Shown here piece after piece: positions 33,889-45,790 of a stretch of DNA of 64,000 nucleotides (positions within the stretch are counted from its first letter, which is position 1; each line of letters starts with the position of its first letter). A program made the position numbers and the translations under genes. The stretch is taken from positions 2,480,001 to 2,544,000 of the forward strand of contig JAQQWL010000005.1 in assembly GCA_038363925.1 (NCBI GenBank), read 5' to 3'. The DNA comes from Apiospora phragmitis. Its lineage: Eukaryota; Ascomycota; Sordariomycetes; Amphisphaeriales; Apiosporaceae. The notes below the pieces were generated by a model. The model had not been told where the DNA came from. It saw only the letters and a list, made by a program, of their open reading frames with translations, and did not search any database.

Positions 33889-36246
33889 CTAAAACTTCTC
33901 CATCATATTCTTGCGGACCGTCCACATACGCGCTCGCTTGCCGTAGATGTACATCGGGATTGTACTGAGAAGGCAGATGAGCTGAATGACACCGATCCAG
34001 ATGAAGACCGATTTGGCCCCGTCGTGTGTGAGCCATTCCGTGACGAACAGACTGAAGACGAGGCCGTGGAAAATGTTCTTGCTGAAGTTGAGCGTAACCA
34101 GGGCCTCGCCCGCATACTGGCGGTAACTGTCCACACAAAAGGTGATGGACGTCGTCGACCCGAGACAGCATCCAAACGAGACAACGCCGAAGAAGACAGT
34201 GGGGACTATCCACGGGTCATTCTCGCCAGCAGACCAACCGAAGCCCATGAGCCCTATGACGGTGGTGATGGCGATCGGTATTGCCATCACCAGGCGAAAC
34301 TCGGGTTCGTACAGGCCACCGTTGCGGCGGGCCATGGCCTTCACAATGACATCGCTGACTCTACCAGCCACAGCCGTGCCCAGGACACCGCCAATGAAAG
34401 GCGACAGGTATACCAGACCGGTGGCCAAGGCGCCAAACTTGTAGGTGCCTTCCCGGTAAATGATCGCAACTGACTCCGATATCACAATAAGCCATCCTAT
34501 GGAGCATGCGTAAACTACCGAAGACCAGAGCACAGCCGGGTAAGAGAAGAGAATGAGGGGGCGAACTGCTGCCTTCCACCACTTATCCGGGTTGAGTCGT
34601 CCATGGTAGATCTGGAGATGCTGAGCGAAGGTCTTGGGGGGTGATTTGCGGAGAGTATGTGTGTACATCTGCCCTCCCGTAGTGGGCATGTTTGATATGG
34701 ACATCTTCTCGCTTGCCGCATCCCCGCCAGCTGGCGTCGCAGCGCCGCTAGCTCCCCGAGAAGCCAACGCGTTTTGTAGTTGCGGGTGTAGCTGAGAACC
34801 TGTATGGGCGGCAGAAGTACTTGGTCCCAACGCCTCATGTACACCGTGTTCGTTTATGGTCTCTTCGTGGTGATGATGGTGGTGATCATCTTCTACCTCC
34901 GCTGCAAAACCCACATGTTGGGCGGTTTTTGGTCGTGGATGTGGCGACTCGCTTCCACCGACTGGCCCATGCTTCTTCTCGACAGCTTTCTCGGCGTTAT
35001 GTTCGACAGCATGGGGCGTTTTGCTGCCCACGTCGTGTGACAGGCGCGGAACCATATGTCTAGACGAGCGTCTACTGAATAAGGAGGGTCTTTTGGGATG
35101 GGTGCGATCCCTTGGAATCGGGTTCGGTCCCAGAACGTCTCGGGGACGAAGACGTATAGCAGAACACCGCAAAAGCCAACAACGATACTAACGATCCTGT
35201 ATAGTAAAAAAGCGGTTAGTGTCAAATAATCAGCGACGGTTAGGGATTGCTCGTCAATGCTTACCAGAAGACCCATCGCCATCCGAGGCTTTGTATGATA
35301 ACAGCGCTGACCAATGGGATCAAGTTCTTGCCGCCAAGGAGTAGCAAGGTATAGATTCCAATGCGATAGGCTCGTTCGTGCAAGAAGAAGATTTCTGCAA
35401 TTGTGGCGGATGGCAGGCATTCTACTGGGCTCACAGCAATACCCTGGAAAATTCGGGCAATGAGGAGCGACGTGAAGCTCGGCGAAAGCGCACACCAGAC
35501 TGCCGAGAGGATGAAGATAACGGCACTAAACAGGTATACTGGGCGTTTACCGTACAAGATGGCCGTGGGGGAGAAAGAGAACACTTCCGATGCCGAGGCC
35601 CATCATGTACAACCCTGTCGTCAGCGAGACCCGGGCAACTGGTACGTTGTAATCTTTGCGAGATGTCAGCTTTGTCAATTCTGCTTGTAGTATCGTAGGT
35701 AGGCTTACCTTCGGCTACATTGGTGAAACCTGCTGCTATCAGAGGAGTAATACCACCTCCCACCATGCAATATAACCCGAGAGACAACAGAGCGAGATCT
35801 CGCCGCCATGAGGCCCAGTTGAGAGGATCATTGTGCGAGTCATCGGGTTGCGGCTCTAAAATGATTTGCCCATCCTTGGTCATCTTCTTGTCGTCCTCTG
35901 GCGGAGGCGGCGGTGGTTCGTGAGGAATACCTGTAGGTAGAGAAGAGTGAGAGGTCCTTGCGGGGGCGTTTCTCAGACCTAGAGGCTCATTTCGGCCTTG
36001 AGCGAGGAGCAAAACAGAGCCTGGTGGGTTCTGTTAGAAAGTGCGCAAGTCGCGAAAGATCTGGGCCATGGACTTACCAGGCACCTCTATTGTCTGCTTG
36101 TCGTTCAGCATGCCCATATTCCATGTTGGGTTTCGGGACTTTGATCTGGGCTCTTCCAACTCGGCGGATTCCTCGTCTCGCCCAGTCTTCTTGGAGAAAA
36201 GCCCATTCCACGGGCGCCGCTGGCCCGCGGATTTCTCCCCTGCCAT
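33889..36246 (-). CDS. MFS transporter, DHA1/HOL1-like
   Basis: Exons 36078-36246, 35709-36020, 35265-35653 and 33889-35196; about 725 aa. Two compensating errors are needed: an extra T at about 35574-35576 (minus sense TTT) and a missing C at 35120-35122. A hydrophilic N-terminus is followed by about six membrane helices, then a long cytosolic loop (about 190 residues) holding DDHHHHHHEE, then six more helices ending near the C-terminus. Family marks are NDPLNWASWRRDLALLSLGL, LYGKRPVYL, ARIFQGIA and FVPETFWDR. These fit fungal proton-coupled drug, cation or polyamine transporters of the plasma membrane. The substrate cannot be told. The divergent region on its start side is long and gene-free. 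Confidence 0.9.
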
Positions 36247-38892
36247 GGTGTCTGCGAAGGCCGTCCCTATACCCGGAAGGTTGAGGCCAAAACCGTACTT
36301 TCTGATTGGTTCAGCTGGTGTGCAGAAGCAAACCTTGTGTGTCGAGGGGGAATAACGTTTGTAGGGGAAAATGAATATTCTAGGAAGCTATACAGGAAGA
36401 GATGGGAGGTGAGGCGGGTTTGAGTTGTCCTAGGTAAAATGAGGGCGATCGGAATATTATATAAGTATTCAATATTGAGTAGAGTTGTTCGTCGTGACAG
36501 CACTATTAGGTATGCAGGAAGCGATAAAGTAGTCAGGGGTGGTTTCCAAGAGACTTGGCGTTAACGAGTCAGGTATCGGAGATCTACCTGGCAGGCTGGG
36601 GAAGTAGGCAGTTGGCTGGCTTCCAGCCGACTTGAGTCACCCGCGAACCTTCTAGCCGCAATGTTAACGTCAACTGAAGTTGAAGTTGCCCAACAACCGG
36701 GATGGATTAAGGTTTGGTCAATGCAGGGAGAGCGTGTGCGTGTGGAATAGAGTAGACTGGAATGGTAGTCGCTAAACCCCCTGCTGCAGGTATGATGCAA
36801 GTTGCAGGCGTGAGAGTGTGAGTATGCGGTGGTAAGGCCTGGAAGGAATGCAACAGGGCAGGCCGATCGATGCAGCAGCTTAAGAGCGCAACGGTCCAAA
36901 AGCCCTACCAGCGCTACAGAGAGCTAATGTCTCATAACGGTCGTCTATGAAACGACGGTAAGCCAGGTAGCAGGTCAGCAGAGTCGACAGGTGTTGTTGG
37001 TGACCCATGTAGGCAGATAATGAGCATACATACATCCAACTTATGTCCGGTTTAGGTGGAGTATATATAGCGAGGTGGTCCCGACTATCTTGAAAGCTCG
37101 ACCGGCCCAGGCAGGCTTTCTTGGCTCGGGCCCCCCTGCGCCAACAGCTTAAGATAGATAGACCTGGAGAATCTGGAGAACGGCTCAGCACGTGCGACAA
37201 CAACGCTTCACCGCAAGTTGATGATGCTAAGTCGGATAACGAGCAGGAAAGGGACAACGGACGAGAATCAAGAAAGACGTCCAGATAAATATGTTGGAAC
37301 ATGCTTCGGCCCAGTTGGTACTTTCTCCGGTTGTTCCCTCCACTCTTCAACATATTTGCTATCTTTGAGATACATGTATGTAGTAGTATGTACGGCACTT
37401 ACAAAGCAGCGGGACACCCGCAAGGGATGTCGCTGTCCAATCACCAGGTTGAGAGCTGGGAATGTGTGATCTGCTTCCCATTAGCACATCCACCCGGAAT
37501 GCGGTCAGCATGGTCAGCAGGCCATTCTCACATGCGCCGGTTACTCTTCCCTCTCTTTCGCACCCTCTCTAGACCCCGTATTCTCCATCGAGCCAGCCGC
37601 TAGTGTAGGAGGAGGCGCATGAGCCCATGACATGGGTTTTGCTTCCGGCCGGAAAACAGGGTGTGGGGGGCTGGAGGGTTTAGCAGATCCAACAGATATA
37701 GCACTGAACTGAGGAGGGGTGCTGGGGTGCTACGTCGTGACTATTCCCATCATCCATGATCTTGCATAGAGTGGTAGAGGTTAGAGGTTGACAGCCCGCC
37801 ACCCATGCCTACAGGCATCTAGGCCCTCCGTATCTCCGTATGACGGCATCTCGGACGCAGCAACCTTGCGTGCTGTGCGATGCCGAACGGCCTTTCCGCT
37901 GCACGTAACCTTTTTTCCTCTTTGTTGTTGTTGTTGTTATGCAACAGCCTAAGTAGCTACTACGCATATCTTGGGTTGCCACTGCGCCAAAGGAGGTCAT
38001 CGTGCGGTATCAGATGCAATTCGGCGGTTGTTAGCCAACAGCCACCGAACGACAATTTCTAAAGGGCCCTTTCTCAGTGTCCAACCCCCAAACATGGACA
38101 CACTGTAGAGGCCCAACCAATGCACCATGACGCTGAGCCAAGGACGAGATCCACCCCAGTTTGCCTACCTTCCTTGAAGACCTGAAGGCTGAAGTAACTA
38201 TCCTGGTATTTTCGATACTGCTTGATGGATGACCAAGACCGCTGATTCGCTTTGACGGTTCAGTCGTACATGTATTTTGATGTGCAGCCGGGGTACTACC
38301 ACGTCCAGCAACTCTAATATGACCAACGTGGGCCGGTAGTACTAGCAATGCTAGCAGTATAAGCCTGCGTTTTCGTTGGGCAACATACAGACAGATCAAG
38401 CCAAGAATATCACGATCTTTGGAAGAACCCCCCACCGCCATCTGCACTTGCGCCCAGCCCGCCGTTCGATTTATTTTGATTTTATTCGGCGCCTATCTCG
38501 TCTGGTCTTTTTTGGCAGTTCCCTGCCTTGTTGGCACCCTTCGCGCAATGATCCATCCAGCCCCGGACACATAGAGGAACTCTTTTTTTTCCTGTGGCAC
38601 CGCGCTTGGAACGGACAGTGGGGCGCATCACGCATGTTCTTAGGGCTCTACTACTTGATAAAAGCTAAGAGACTGTGCAATATACCTGCCCGAGCCGGTT
38701 TAGATATCCAAAGCAGCGATCAACCTCAACTTGCTGGAGAAAAGGAACTGCTGGACGATCATCTCCCACCCCGCGAAAGATACCTATCACGCCACCGGTA
38801 ATCACTCGCACATACTGAGTCAAGACCAACCTGACCGCCGTGTCAGCCCAGGAAGCCGGACTTTTTCTTTCTTTCTGCTAAGGCCAAGCAGC
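36247..38892. other. 2.6-kb stretch without a recognisable gene
   Basis: It lies between the divergent MFS gene and elp6. The longest frame is 172 codons on the minus strand (36880-37398); its composition (many Ser, Cys, Leu, no domain) looks like chance. A (TTG)5 run occurs at about 37922-37937. The last part is the elp6 promoter. Confidence 0.5.
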
Positions 38893-39820
38893 ATGGCATC
38901 TCGGACGCCACCATTATTGGAGCCCTATCTCGGCCTTCCTCCGGAGGCATCCCTGATTGTGCTCACCGGTGTCCTGGGCGCCAGCACCAACTGGCTTGTC
39001 CAGCGCTACCTGTGCCGTTTTCTGGCATCCACCTCTGCTGCTGACAGCAACGCGCAACGGGCCGCCGTCGGTGAAGAAGGAGAGTCCTCCCCCGACGACG
39101 GCGATTCCGTCAGCGTTGTGCTGGTAAGCTTCCTTAGGGACTATGCATTCTGGAAGGAAGGCGCAGGCAGAATCGGAGTAGATCTGGATGCCTCCTCCAA
39201 AAAGGGCAAGTTCGTCTTCGTCGATGGACTGAGTAGACTGTTTTCAGGAGGAACGGCGCACGGCGGCGCTTCTGTTGATGCCAGCGGCAAGGTGCTGTCG
39301 GATTCAACGTTGCACGAGTTGCGCAAGCAAGTGACTGGAGTTGTCACGCAATTACGGCAACAGAGCCAGAGTTCCAAGATTGTATTGATACTGGATAGTC
39401 CAGATCTGCTACTTGCAGCGGCGGGCAAGGCTATGACCGGGGCAGCACTACAGGATCTTTTACTTGATATAAGAGAGGTAAGTGTATGCAGGCTGATGGC
39501 ACGTAGTAGGACTAGTATTAATAGAAGTATTCTGATAGGAAGTCCATTCGTCAATCGTGACACTGGCAGCGGACGAGCCTCTGCTTTCGGCCCAGACGAC
39601 TACCTTGGAAAAAGAACATGCTGCCTTTGCCATTTCTTTCGCCCATGCGGCTGATATGATAATCAGTCTGAGGATGCTTGATACAGGGACAGCAAAGGAC
39701 GTGAGTGGAGTGCTCAGAGTAGCACAAAGAGGCTCAAGTGCACACATGGGAGAGGATCGAGAGTTGTTGTATTTTATTGCTGGCGATGGGGGTGTTCGTG
39801 TATTCGAACGCGGGCAATAA
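38893..39820 (+). CDS. elp6: Elongator complex protein 6 (Elp6)
   Basis: Exons 38893-39477 and 39539-39820; 288 aa, frame intact. It has the RecA-like fold of Elp4/5/6: PEASLIVLTGVLGASTNWLV at the P-loop position (degenerate, no Walker lysine, as expected for Elp6), VVLVSFLRDYAFWKEG, KFVFVDGLSRLF, SKIVLILDSPDLLLAA, and after the intron EVHSSIVTLAADEPLL and ADMIISLRML. Elp4-Elp5-Elp6 form a hexameric ring that binds tRNA and helps Elongator modify wobble uridines. The start is the first ATG fitting the family N-terminus. Convergent with rpl37. Confidence 0.9.
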
Positions 39821-40217
39821 ATCAACATCAAATATTCGGTCAAAGGCAACAGGTTTCAGAAACTCCAGTAGATACCTCTTGACGCCGTGATACTAAAGCA
39901 GATGGACATTGTCATCACATTTGGAAGACCGAATTGGGTTTTGTCCTTCCCCATCCACAACAGCGCACCAGATAGCGTGTTTCATGGAAACATCTTGTCG
40001 GTCGTAGATTCTTTCGTATTGCCGTGACACTCATCAAATGCCTCGAAAAATGCAATTTTTGGTCGGAATTGCTAGCGTAACATGCCCTCCTTCTTCGTCA
40101 GGCAGAGAGACCTCGTGGGTCCCGGAAATTCAGTCCCAATGATGCAATCCTTATCACGCCAAACGGCCTTTCGTAGTACCATGATGCAAACCCTCAGAAG
40201 TCACCAATAACGTCCAT
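39821..40217. other. Convergent spacer of elp6 and rpl37
   Basis: About 400 bases of presumed 3' UTRs. No gene or notable structure seen. Confidence 0.5.
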
Positions 40218-40765
40218 CTATGCCTTCAGGGCCGGGCCCCGGGCGTTCTTTTGCATGCCGGTCTGGAAGCCATTCTTGAAGCGGCGAGAAACTCCGGAGA
40301 GGTACTGCATGCGGCCGGTGCCGACGGTCTTTCTGCGCTTGGCCTTCTCGCCCCAGTTGTCTGCATCGCCATCTTGTCAGTAAAACGTCCGTCGCGTGAC
40401 AGCACCAGGCCTGACCCAGTCGTTCTCCTAGCGAGCTGAGTTGTCCAGAGCCGGCAGGACAGAGCAATAAACGTACACTTTCGGGTCTTAGCAGCAGGGT
40501 AACCGCAAGAAGCGCAGGTGTGCTTCTGGATGTGGAGCGATCGACGTCCTGTAGATGAGAGTCCTCATGTCAGTCCAACTGATATTCCTTTCCCAGCATG
40601 ATCGAGGTCCCAATGACTAACCGCATCGTCGGCACAGAGTGTGCGTCTTGTTGTGGCGCTTGCCGAAGCTGGAAGTTCCCTTGGCTGTTCATCGAAGTCA
40701 GTAAGTCTGGTCGCACTCGTTTCCAATCGGTTGTTTCGTTCGGTGAGCGTGGGCTACTAACTCAT
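40218..40765 (-). CDS. rpl37: 60S ribosomal protein L37 (eL37)
   Basis: Four coding exons: 40762-40765 (just ATGA), 40622-40684, 40477-40548 and 40218-40360; 93 aa, the family size. The sequence runs [52 protein letters not shown], and ends [12 protein letters not shown]. The four cysteines of the C-x2-C ... C-x2-C zinc site are all present. A further intron is likely in the 5' UTR (40773-40859, GTATGT ... TTTGCAG), ending a few bases before the ATG. The four-base first coding exon puts the start codon and one extra base between two introns. Cytosolic large-subunit protein. Confidence 0.97.
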
Positions 40766-41924
40766 TTTGAGACTGCAAAATCAGAGGGAAAAAATGTCAG
40801 CAAGCGAATTTCCCTCGAATTGAGAGTTCGAATAATGGCGGTTTCGATGATGTACATACCTTCTTGCTAGATGTTACCCAACGAGATCTTGACGAGGTGG
40901 TGGGATGCTGGGGGGTTAGTAAATTGTTCTGGCGTCTGCTCAAAATCCGAAAGTTTTTGGCATAGGTCAGTCAATTTTGTTGGAGTTGAGGTAGCGTGCG
41001 TGTTGTGTGGGATCAGGTGACTGCCCCAATCCAGTTTTTTGGCTTAGCTGAATTCGGCAAAGTGCGACTGAGCCGACGAAAGGTCAGCCGGGCAAGTGCC
41101 CACCACCTGCCCCATGGCCAAAATGTCTCTCCCAGCTGGTTATTCAACAAAGAGTACTTATGCACATACTAAGTACGCTATACCGATTAGATAACGGAGC
41201 TGCCCCGCACCATCCTAAGTCATGGTTGGATAAGAGGATCTCACCATCGACCCTTCCGAGGTCGGGTACAACGCAAGTAGGCTTAAACCTATGCCAGAGT
41301 AGCGGCTCATAAAGGATTGACTTGTTGACTTCAATCAGTGAGTGTTCTATTTGACATGTTGTCCGTTGAGAAGCTGTAGTCTGCTAGGTAGTATAATATA
41401 CAGAAGTTTAATCTGTTCTGAGGAATCATTGCGACTCTTTAAGGTACAGTACATATTCACATTGCCCCTCCATCAGTTCCAGTGCTGACTGGGGGTGTCA
41501 GCGCTCCAGCACGCCCTTACTGCGCGTGCCTCAGTACCATGTGACGACACCAGCTCAACTACCTGCCCTGGGAACTTCATTTCCGTCATGAATCAGCCTG
41601 CCTAAGTTGCAAGTAACAAAGACTCCCATTCTACGTCGCGTATTATCATTGTAATCAACCTCACAACCTTTCATTCCTGCGCTTGCTCTCTCCTTTAACA
41701 AACAACGTTAAGACTTCTTCTACACCTCATTGTAGTGCAAGTATCCTCCTGCACAACAATAACACCAGCGTTACTAGGCACCACTTACACCTACCCCTCC
41801 AGCCCTTCTTTGTTGTACTTTGAAAGACATCTCCTTGAGATCCGACGACGCGAGACGACTCGACTCGTCTCGACCTAACTCGGTAATTACGGGCACATAA
41901 ACGCCTCCACATCTCTCCGTCACG
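40766..41924. promoter_or_regulatory. Divergent region between rpl37 and atg3
   Basis: The left part holds the rpl37 leader with a probable 5' UTR intron (40773-40859) and its promoter. The right part is the atg3 promoter and leader. No gene seen. Confidence 0.45.
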
Positions 41925-43097
41925 ATGAATCTTCTTTACTCGACGGTCAACACCATCCGGGACAAATATACGCCCGTGTCGCACAAGTCGACATTTCGCA
42001 AGACGGGTCAGATCACACCCGAGGAGTTCGTAGCCGCTGGCGACTATCTCACCTTTAAATTCCCGACATGGCAGTGGGCCTCCGCCGAGTCTGACGCCCA
42101 GCGTGCCAACCATTTGCCTGACGACAAGCAGTACCTTGTCACGCGCAACGTCCCTTGCCACCGGCGGCTCGACGATAACTTCGCCGGGGATGCAGGTCAC
42201 GAGGAAGCGGTTGTCGGCGACGGCGACGACTTCAAGTCCAAAGGCCAAGGAGATGATGACGACGGCTGGTTGCGCACTGGCGGCCTCAGCAGCTCGCAGC
42301 CACTGAAGGCCAAAGAAGTCCGGACGGTGGATGACGCTGGCAACGTGGGCGACATCGAAGACGATGACGATATTCCGGATATGGAGGACGAGGACGATGA
42401 TGAGGCCATCATTCGCGACGCAGACGCCCACAAAAGAAAGGGGTAAGTTACGACTATTGCAAAGATTCCTAAAAGCCAAATATGCGAGGGTCGATACTAA
42501 CATCACCTGCTGCTAGTGCCCGCCGAACATACAATCTCTACATCATGTACTCGCCGTATTACCGTACACCTCGTCTATACTTGTCGGGCTACTCCGACGG
42601 ACAGCCACTTGCGCCTCAGCTCATGATGGAGGATATTGTCGGCGATTACAAGGACAAGACAGTGACTCTCGAGGATTTCCCCTTCTTTGCTAGCAATGTT
42701 AAGATGGCAAGCGTCCACCCTTGCAAGCATGCGTCCGTCATGAAGACTCTGCCAGATCGTGCCGACGCCGCCCTCAAGATCCGTCGCGACAAGATGAAAG
42801 CTGGCAAGAGTGTTGGCAATGATGCCGGCATGGAGGGCCTGGCCGATGAGATTAACAAGCTTGACGTTAAGAGCGCCGAAGCAGCTGCCGAGTCTAGTAA
42901 TGACGATTGGGAGGAAGTGGAGGCTGAGGACCCCGAAGTCGCCATTCGGGTTGATCAGTACCTCATAGTCTTTTTGAAGGTGAGTTGTTACTTTGGGTCA
43001 ATCCTGATACTTTCTGATCAGTATGCTAACACTGCGGCTTCAGTTCATGGCCAGTGTCACCCCTGGCATAGAACATGACTTTACCATGGGCGTGTAG
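41925..43097 (+). CDS. atg3: Autophagy E2-like conjugating enzyme Atg3
   Basis: Exons 41925-42442, 42517-42979 and 43044-43097; 344 aa, frame intact. The N-terminal amphipathic part ([20 protein letters not shown]) and [19 protein letters not shown] are classical. A long acidic flexible loop follows ([15 protein letters not shown]). Then come the E2 core ([20 protein letters not shown]), the catalytic site SVHPCKHA with Cys242, and [17 protein letters not shown] at the C-terminus. It takes Atg8 from Atg7 and transfers it to phosphatidylethanolamine on the autophagosome membrane. All introns are GT-AG. Confidence 0.98.
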
Positions 43098-43747
43098 TTT
43101 GTGTTTGTTAATCAACGCCCTTTGGCCCTGGTTCTGTATCATGGTTACCTGTACGCCAGCGCGCAAGATACTTTTACGGCGTGGCTGATGTTCTCTGAAT
43201 TTACTCAGGCGTTTTGGTGCTTGGATGCTCGAGGATCGAGTCAACTTAGGCATAGAGCAGTCTGATCGGTTGGTTGATTGGCTAGAGCGGAACACAGCCT
43301 GTGAATTGTACTCAGTACATATACTATCTCGTAGTGATGATGATCCCATTATCATCAACTGAAGGTGTCTCTTACATGCAACCGTCTTTGTGTCTATGTG
43401 CTTGCATACTTGAGATTATCTAGACTTACGATATCTTCAGGCTTTACTTCGTAGTCAATGGCTTAGTTTGCACATGGTTAAGTGCCTAAGTACTTGATGA
43501 TTCGAAGCCGCATTGATGCAATACATATCAAATTTTCATCTTGGCATAGCAGTAGTTTTATGAACTTTCGATTCGATTGTCTTCGTCTCGCATATCTAGT
43601 ATCACTGATATCAACTGTTGCTCACATATGTAACTTCAGCAACGTTCCGCTGTGTACATTCCTGCGGACACATCCTTTTTATATACCAAAAATCAAAACC
43701 AATAAATGAATACCTTTTTGGAAAAAATAACCCAAAACGATCAACGC
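43098..43747. other. Convergent spacer of atg3 and azgA
   Basis: About 650 bases, AT-richer than its surroundings; presumed 3' UTRs. No gene seen. Confidence 0.5.
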
Positions 43748-45790
43748 TTAATGCGTCTTATCCCCTGTCGCCTTCCCCGTCACCTTGGAAGTATCTTTGT
43801 CCGACACGCCGCCGGCGCCATCTGCCAACGCCAGCTTCTCGCCATTGGCATCGTTCTGCAAGCCCGCGTGCGAGGCCGACTCGTGCACGGGCACCTCGTC
43901 CTCGCGCCAGAAGTCCTTCTTGCCCGACGCGAGGCGGCGGGTCCAGAGCGGGAAGATGCCGCCAGGGATGCGCCAGGTCCAGGGGTCCTTGAGGTCCTTG
44001 TCGTGCGGCACGACGCGGCCGCCCGAGGCCTTCTCGACGAGCCACACGACCGAGTTGATGAGGATGTACGAGCACACGCCGCCGATCAGGCCGTTGGCGA
44101 TAGAGTAGGTGAAGGGCATCAGCGCGATGGTGATGAAGGCCGGGATCGCGTCGCCCATGTAGCGCCAGTTGATCTCGGTCACCGACTTGACCATCATGGA
44201 GCCGACGAGGACCAGCACGCAGCCCGTGGCCCAGGGCGGGATGGAGGCGAAAATGGGCGCGAAGAAGACGCTGATGAAAAAGCAGATGCCCGTCGTCATC
44301 GAGGTCAGACCCGTCTTGCCGCCGTCGCTGATGCCCGCGCCCGACTCGACGAACGCGGTCACGGGCGGCGTGCCCAGCAGGGCGCCGATCGAGATGCCGA
44401 TGGCGTCGACCATGTAGGCCAGCGAGGAGCCCTCGAAGTCCTGGGTGACGGGGTCGATGAGGTCGGCGAAGTGCGCCATCGAGTAGAGGGTGCCGGTGCA
44501 GTCGAGGATGTCGACGTAGAGGAAGGTGACGAGGGCGAGGCCGAACTGGCCGCCATACTGCGCAATGTCCCACTCCTGCACGACGAGCGTGTGCTGGATC
44601 TGGTGGAAGTCGACGACCTTCTTGAAGAAGTTGAACGCGTCGTCGCCGACGGGCGTGTAGGGGAAGTAGGTGATGTCGGTGGTGCGGGGCCAGCTGATGA
44701 TGGAGACGAGCGTGATGCCGGCGATGATGGCGCCCTTGACGCGGTACATCATGAGCAGGACGGTCAGGATGCCGCCGCAGAAGATGCCGATCCACATGGT
44801 CGGGTTGCGCATCTTGCCCGAGTCCGGGCACATGCCCGGGTCGGCGTCGCCCGTGCCCTTGAGGCCGGGCAGGCAGCCCGCCAGCTCCAGCGGGGTCGAC
44901 TGGCCTCCCACGATCAGGCCGATGCCCTCGCTGTAGGTCAGGCCGATGATGGTCAGGAACAGGCCGATGCCAACGCCCGTCGCCAGCTTGATGGAGCGCG
45001 GGATCGCGCGCGCGAGCCACTGGCGCAGGCCGAAGAGCGCGAGGGCGAAGAAGATCCAGCCCTCGACGAAGATGGCCGTGACGGCGACTTGGTAGGGGCA
45101 CCGTGCCGGTGCCGTGGTACCCAACGACGGTGTAAGCGAAGTAAGCGTTCAGTCCCATACCAGGAGCGAGGGAGACCGGGCTATGAACATTGAGTTAGTC
45201 CTCTCACCCCCCTTTTTTCATTACATGACTAGCATATTGGTGTCACCGCCTCGAATTACTTACAGATTAGCAAAGAAACCCATACAGAAGGAAGTCAGCG
45301 CGGCGATGGCTGCCGTAGCCGTGACCATATCGCGCTTGACCTCGGCCGCGCAGAGCGCGTACTCCTCGTTCTTCGCACAGATGGGATCGTCGGGCTCGCC
45401 ATGGCACACACATGTACCACCAGTGTCGGAGACGATGGAGGCGTTGACGGCGATAATGTAGGCCATGGCAAAGAAGGCGACAATGCCGGCCCGGATCTCG
45501 GTCGTAAAAAGGGACCCCTTGCGCGATTTGGCCTATATTGCGTTGAAAGAGGATCCATTTAGCAAATCCGGACTTGTCTCACATACACATTGCGCGCAGA
45601 ATATCGCCACCATATCTGACCCATCTCACATACTCGAGAGAGTATCGATGGATAGATATAATGGCGACCACCCTGCGACAATGAAAGTAGAGAGAAGAGA
45701 TGAACATACATGGCCTGAGCCGTCCAGCCGGAACCAGCGACCGACCGGGCCGCCCGCCACCTTCTTGTTGAGGTTCTCGAGCCAATCCAT
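43748..45790 (-). CDS. azgA: Purine (adenine-hypoxanthine-guanine) permease AzgA
   Basis: Exons 45710-45790, 45264-45532 and 43748-45180; about 593 aa. An extra C in the minus-sense run at 45096-45099 breaks the frame; with it removed, NAYFAYTVVGYHGTG leads into VPYQVAVTAIFVEGWIFFAL. The protein has the AzgA-type NCS2 arrangement of about 12-14 membrane segments, TTEIRAGIVAFFAMAYIIAV in TM1, GLNAYFAYTVVG in TM3 and LLGTPPVTAFVESGAGISDG in the conserved TM10 region that forms the substrate site. It is a proton symporter for purine bases at the plasma membrane. The C-terminus is long, charged and low in conservation. Confidence 0.95.

Noticed and set aside
36880..37398. 172-codon minus-strand frame as a gene
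   Set aside because: No domain, no splice-supported extension and a low-complexity Ser/Leu/Cys composition.
43706..45193. 495-codon plus-strand and 466-codon minus-strand frames over azgA
   Set aside because: Both are shadows of the GC-rich azgA coding frame; their composition (Arg/His/Asp/Ala repeats) is not protein-like.
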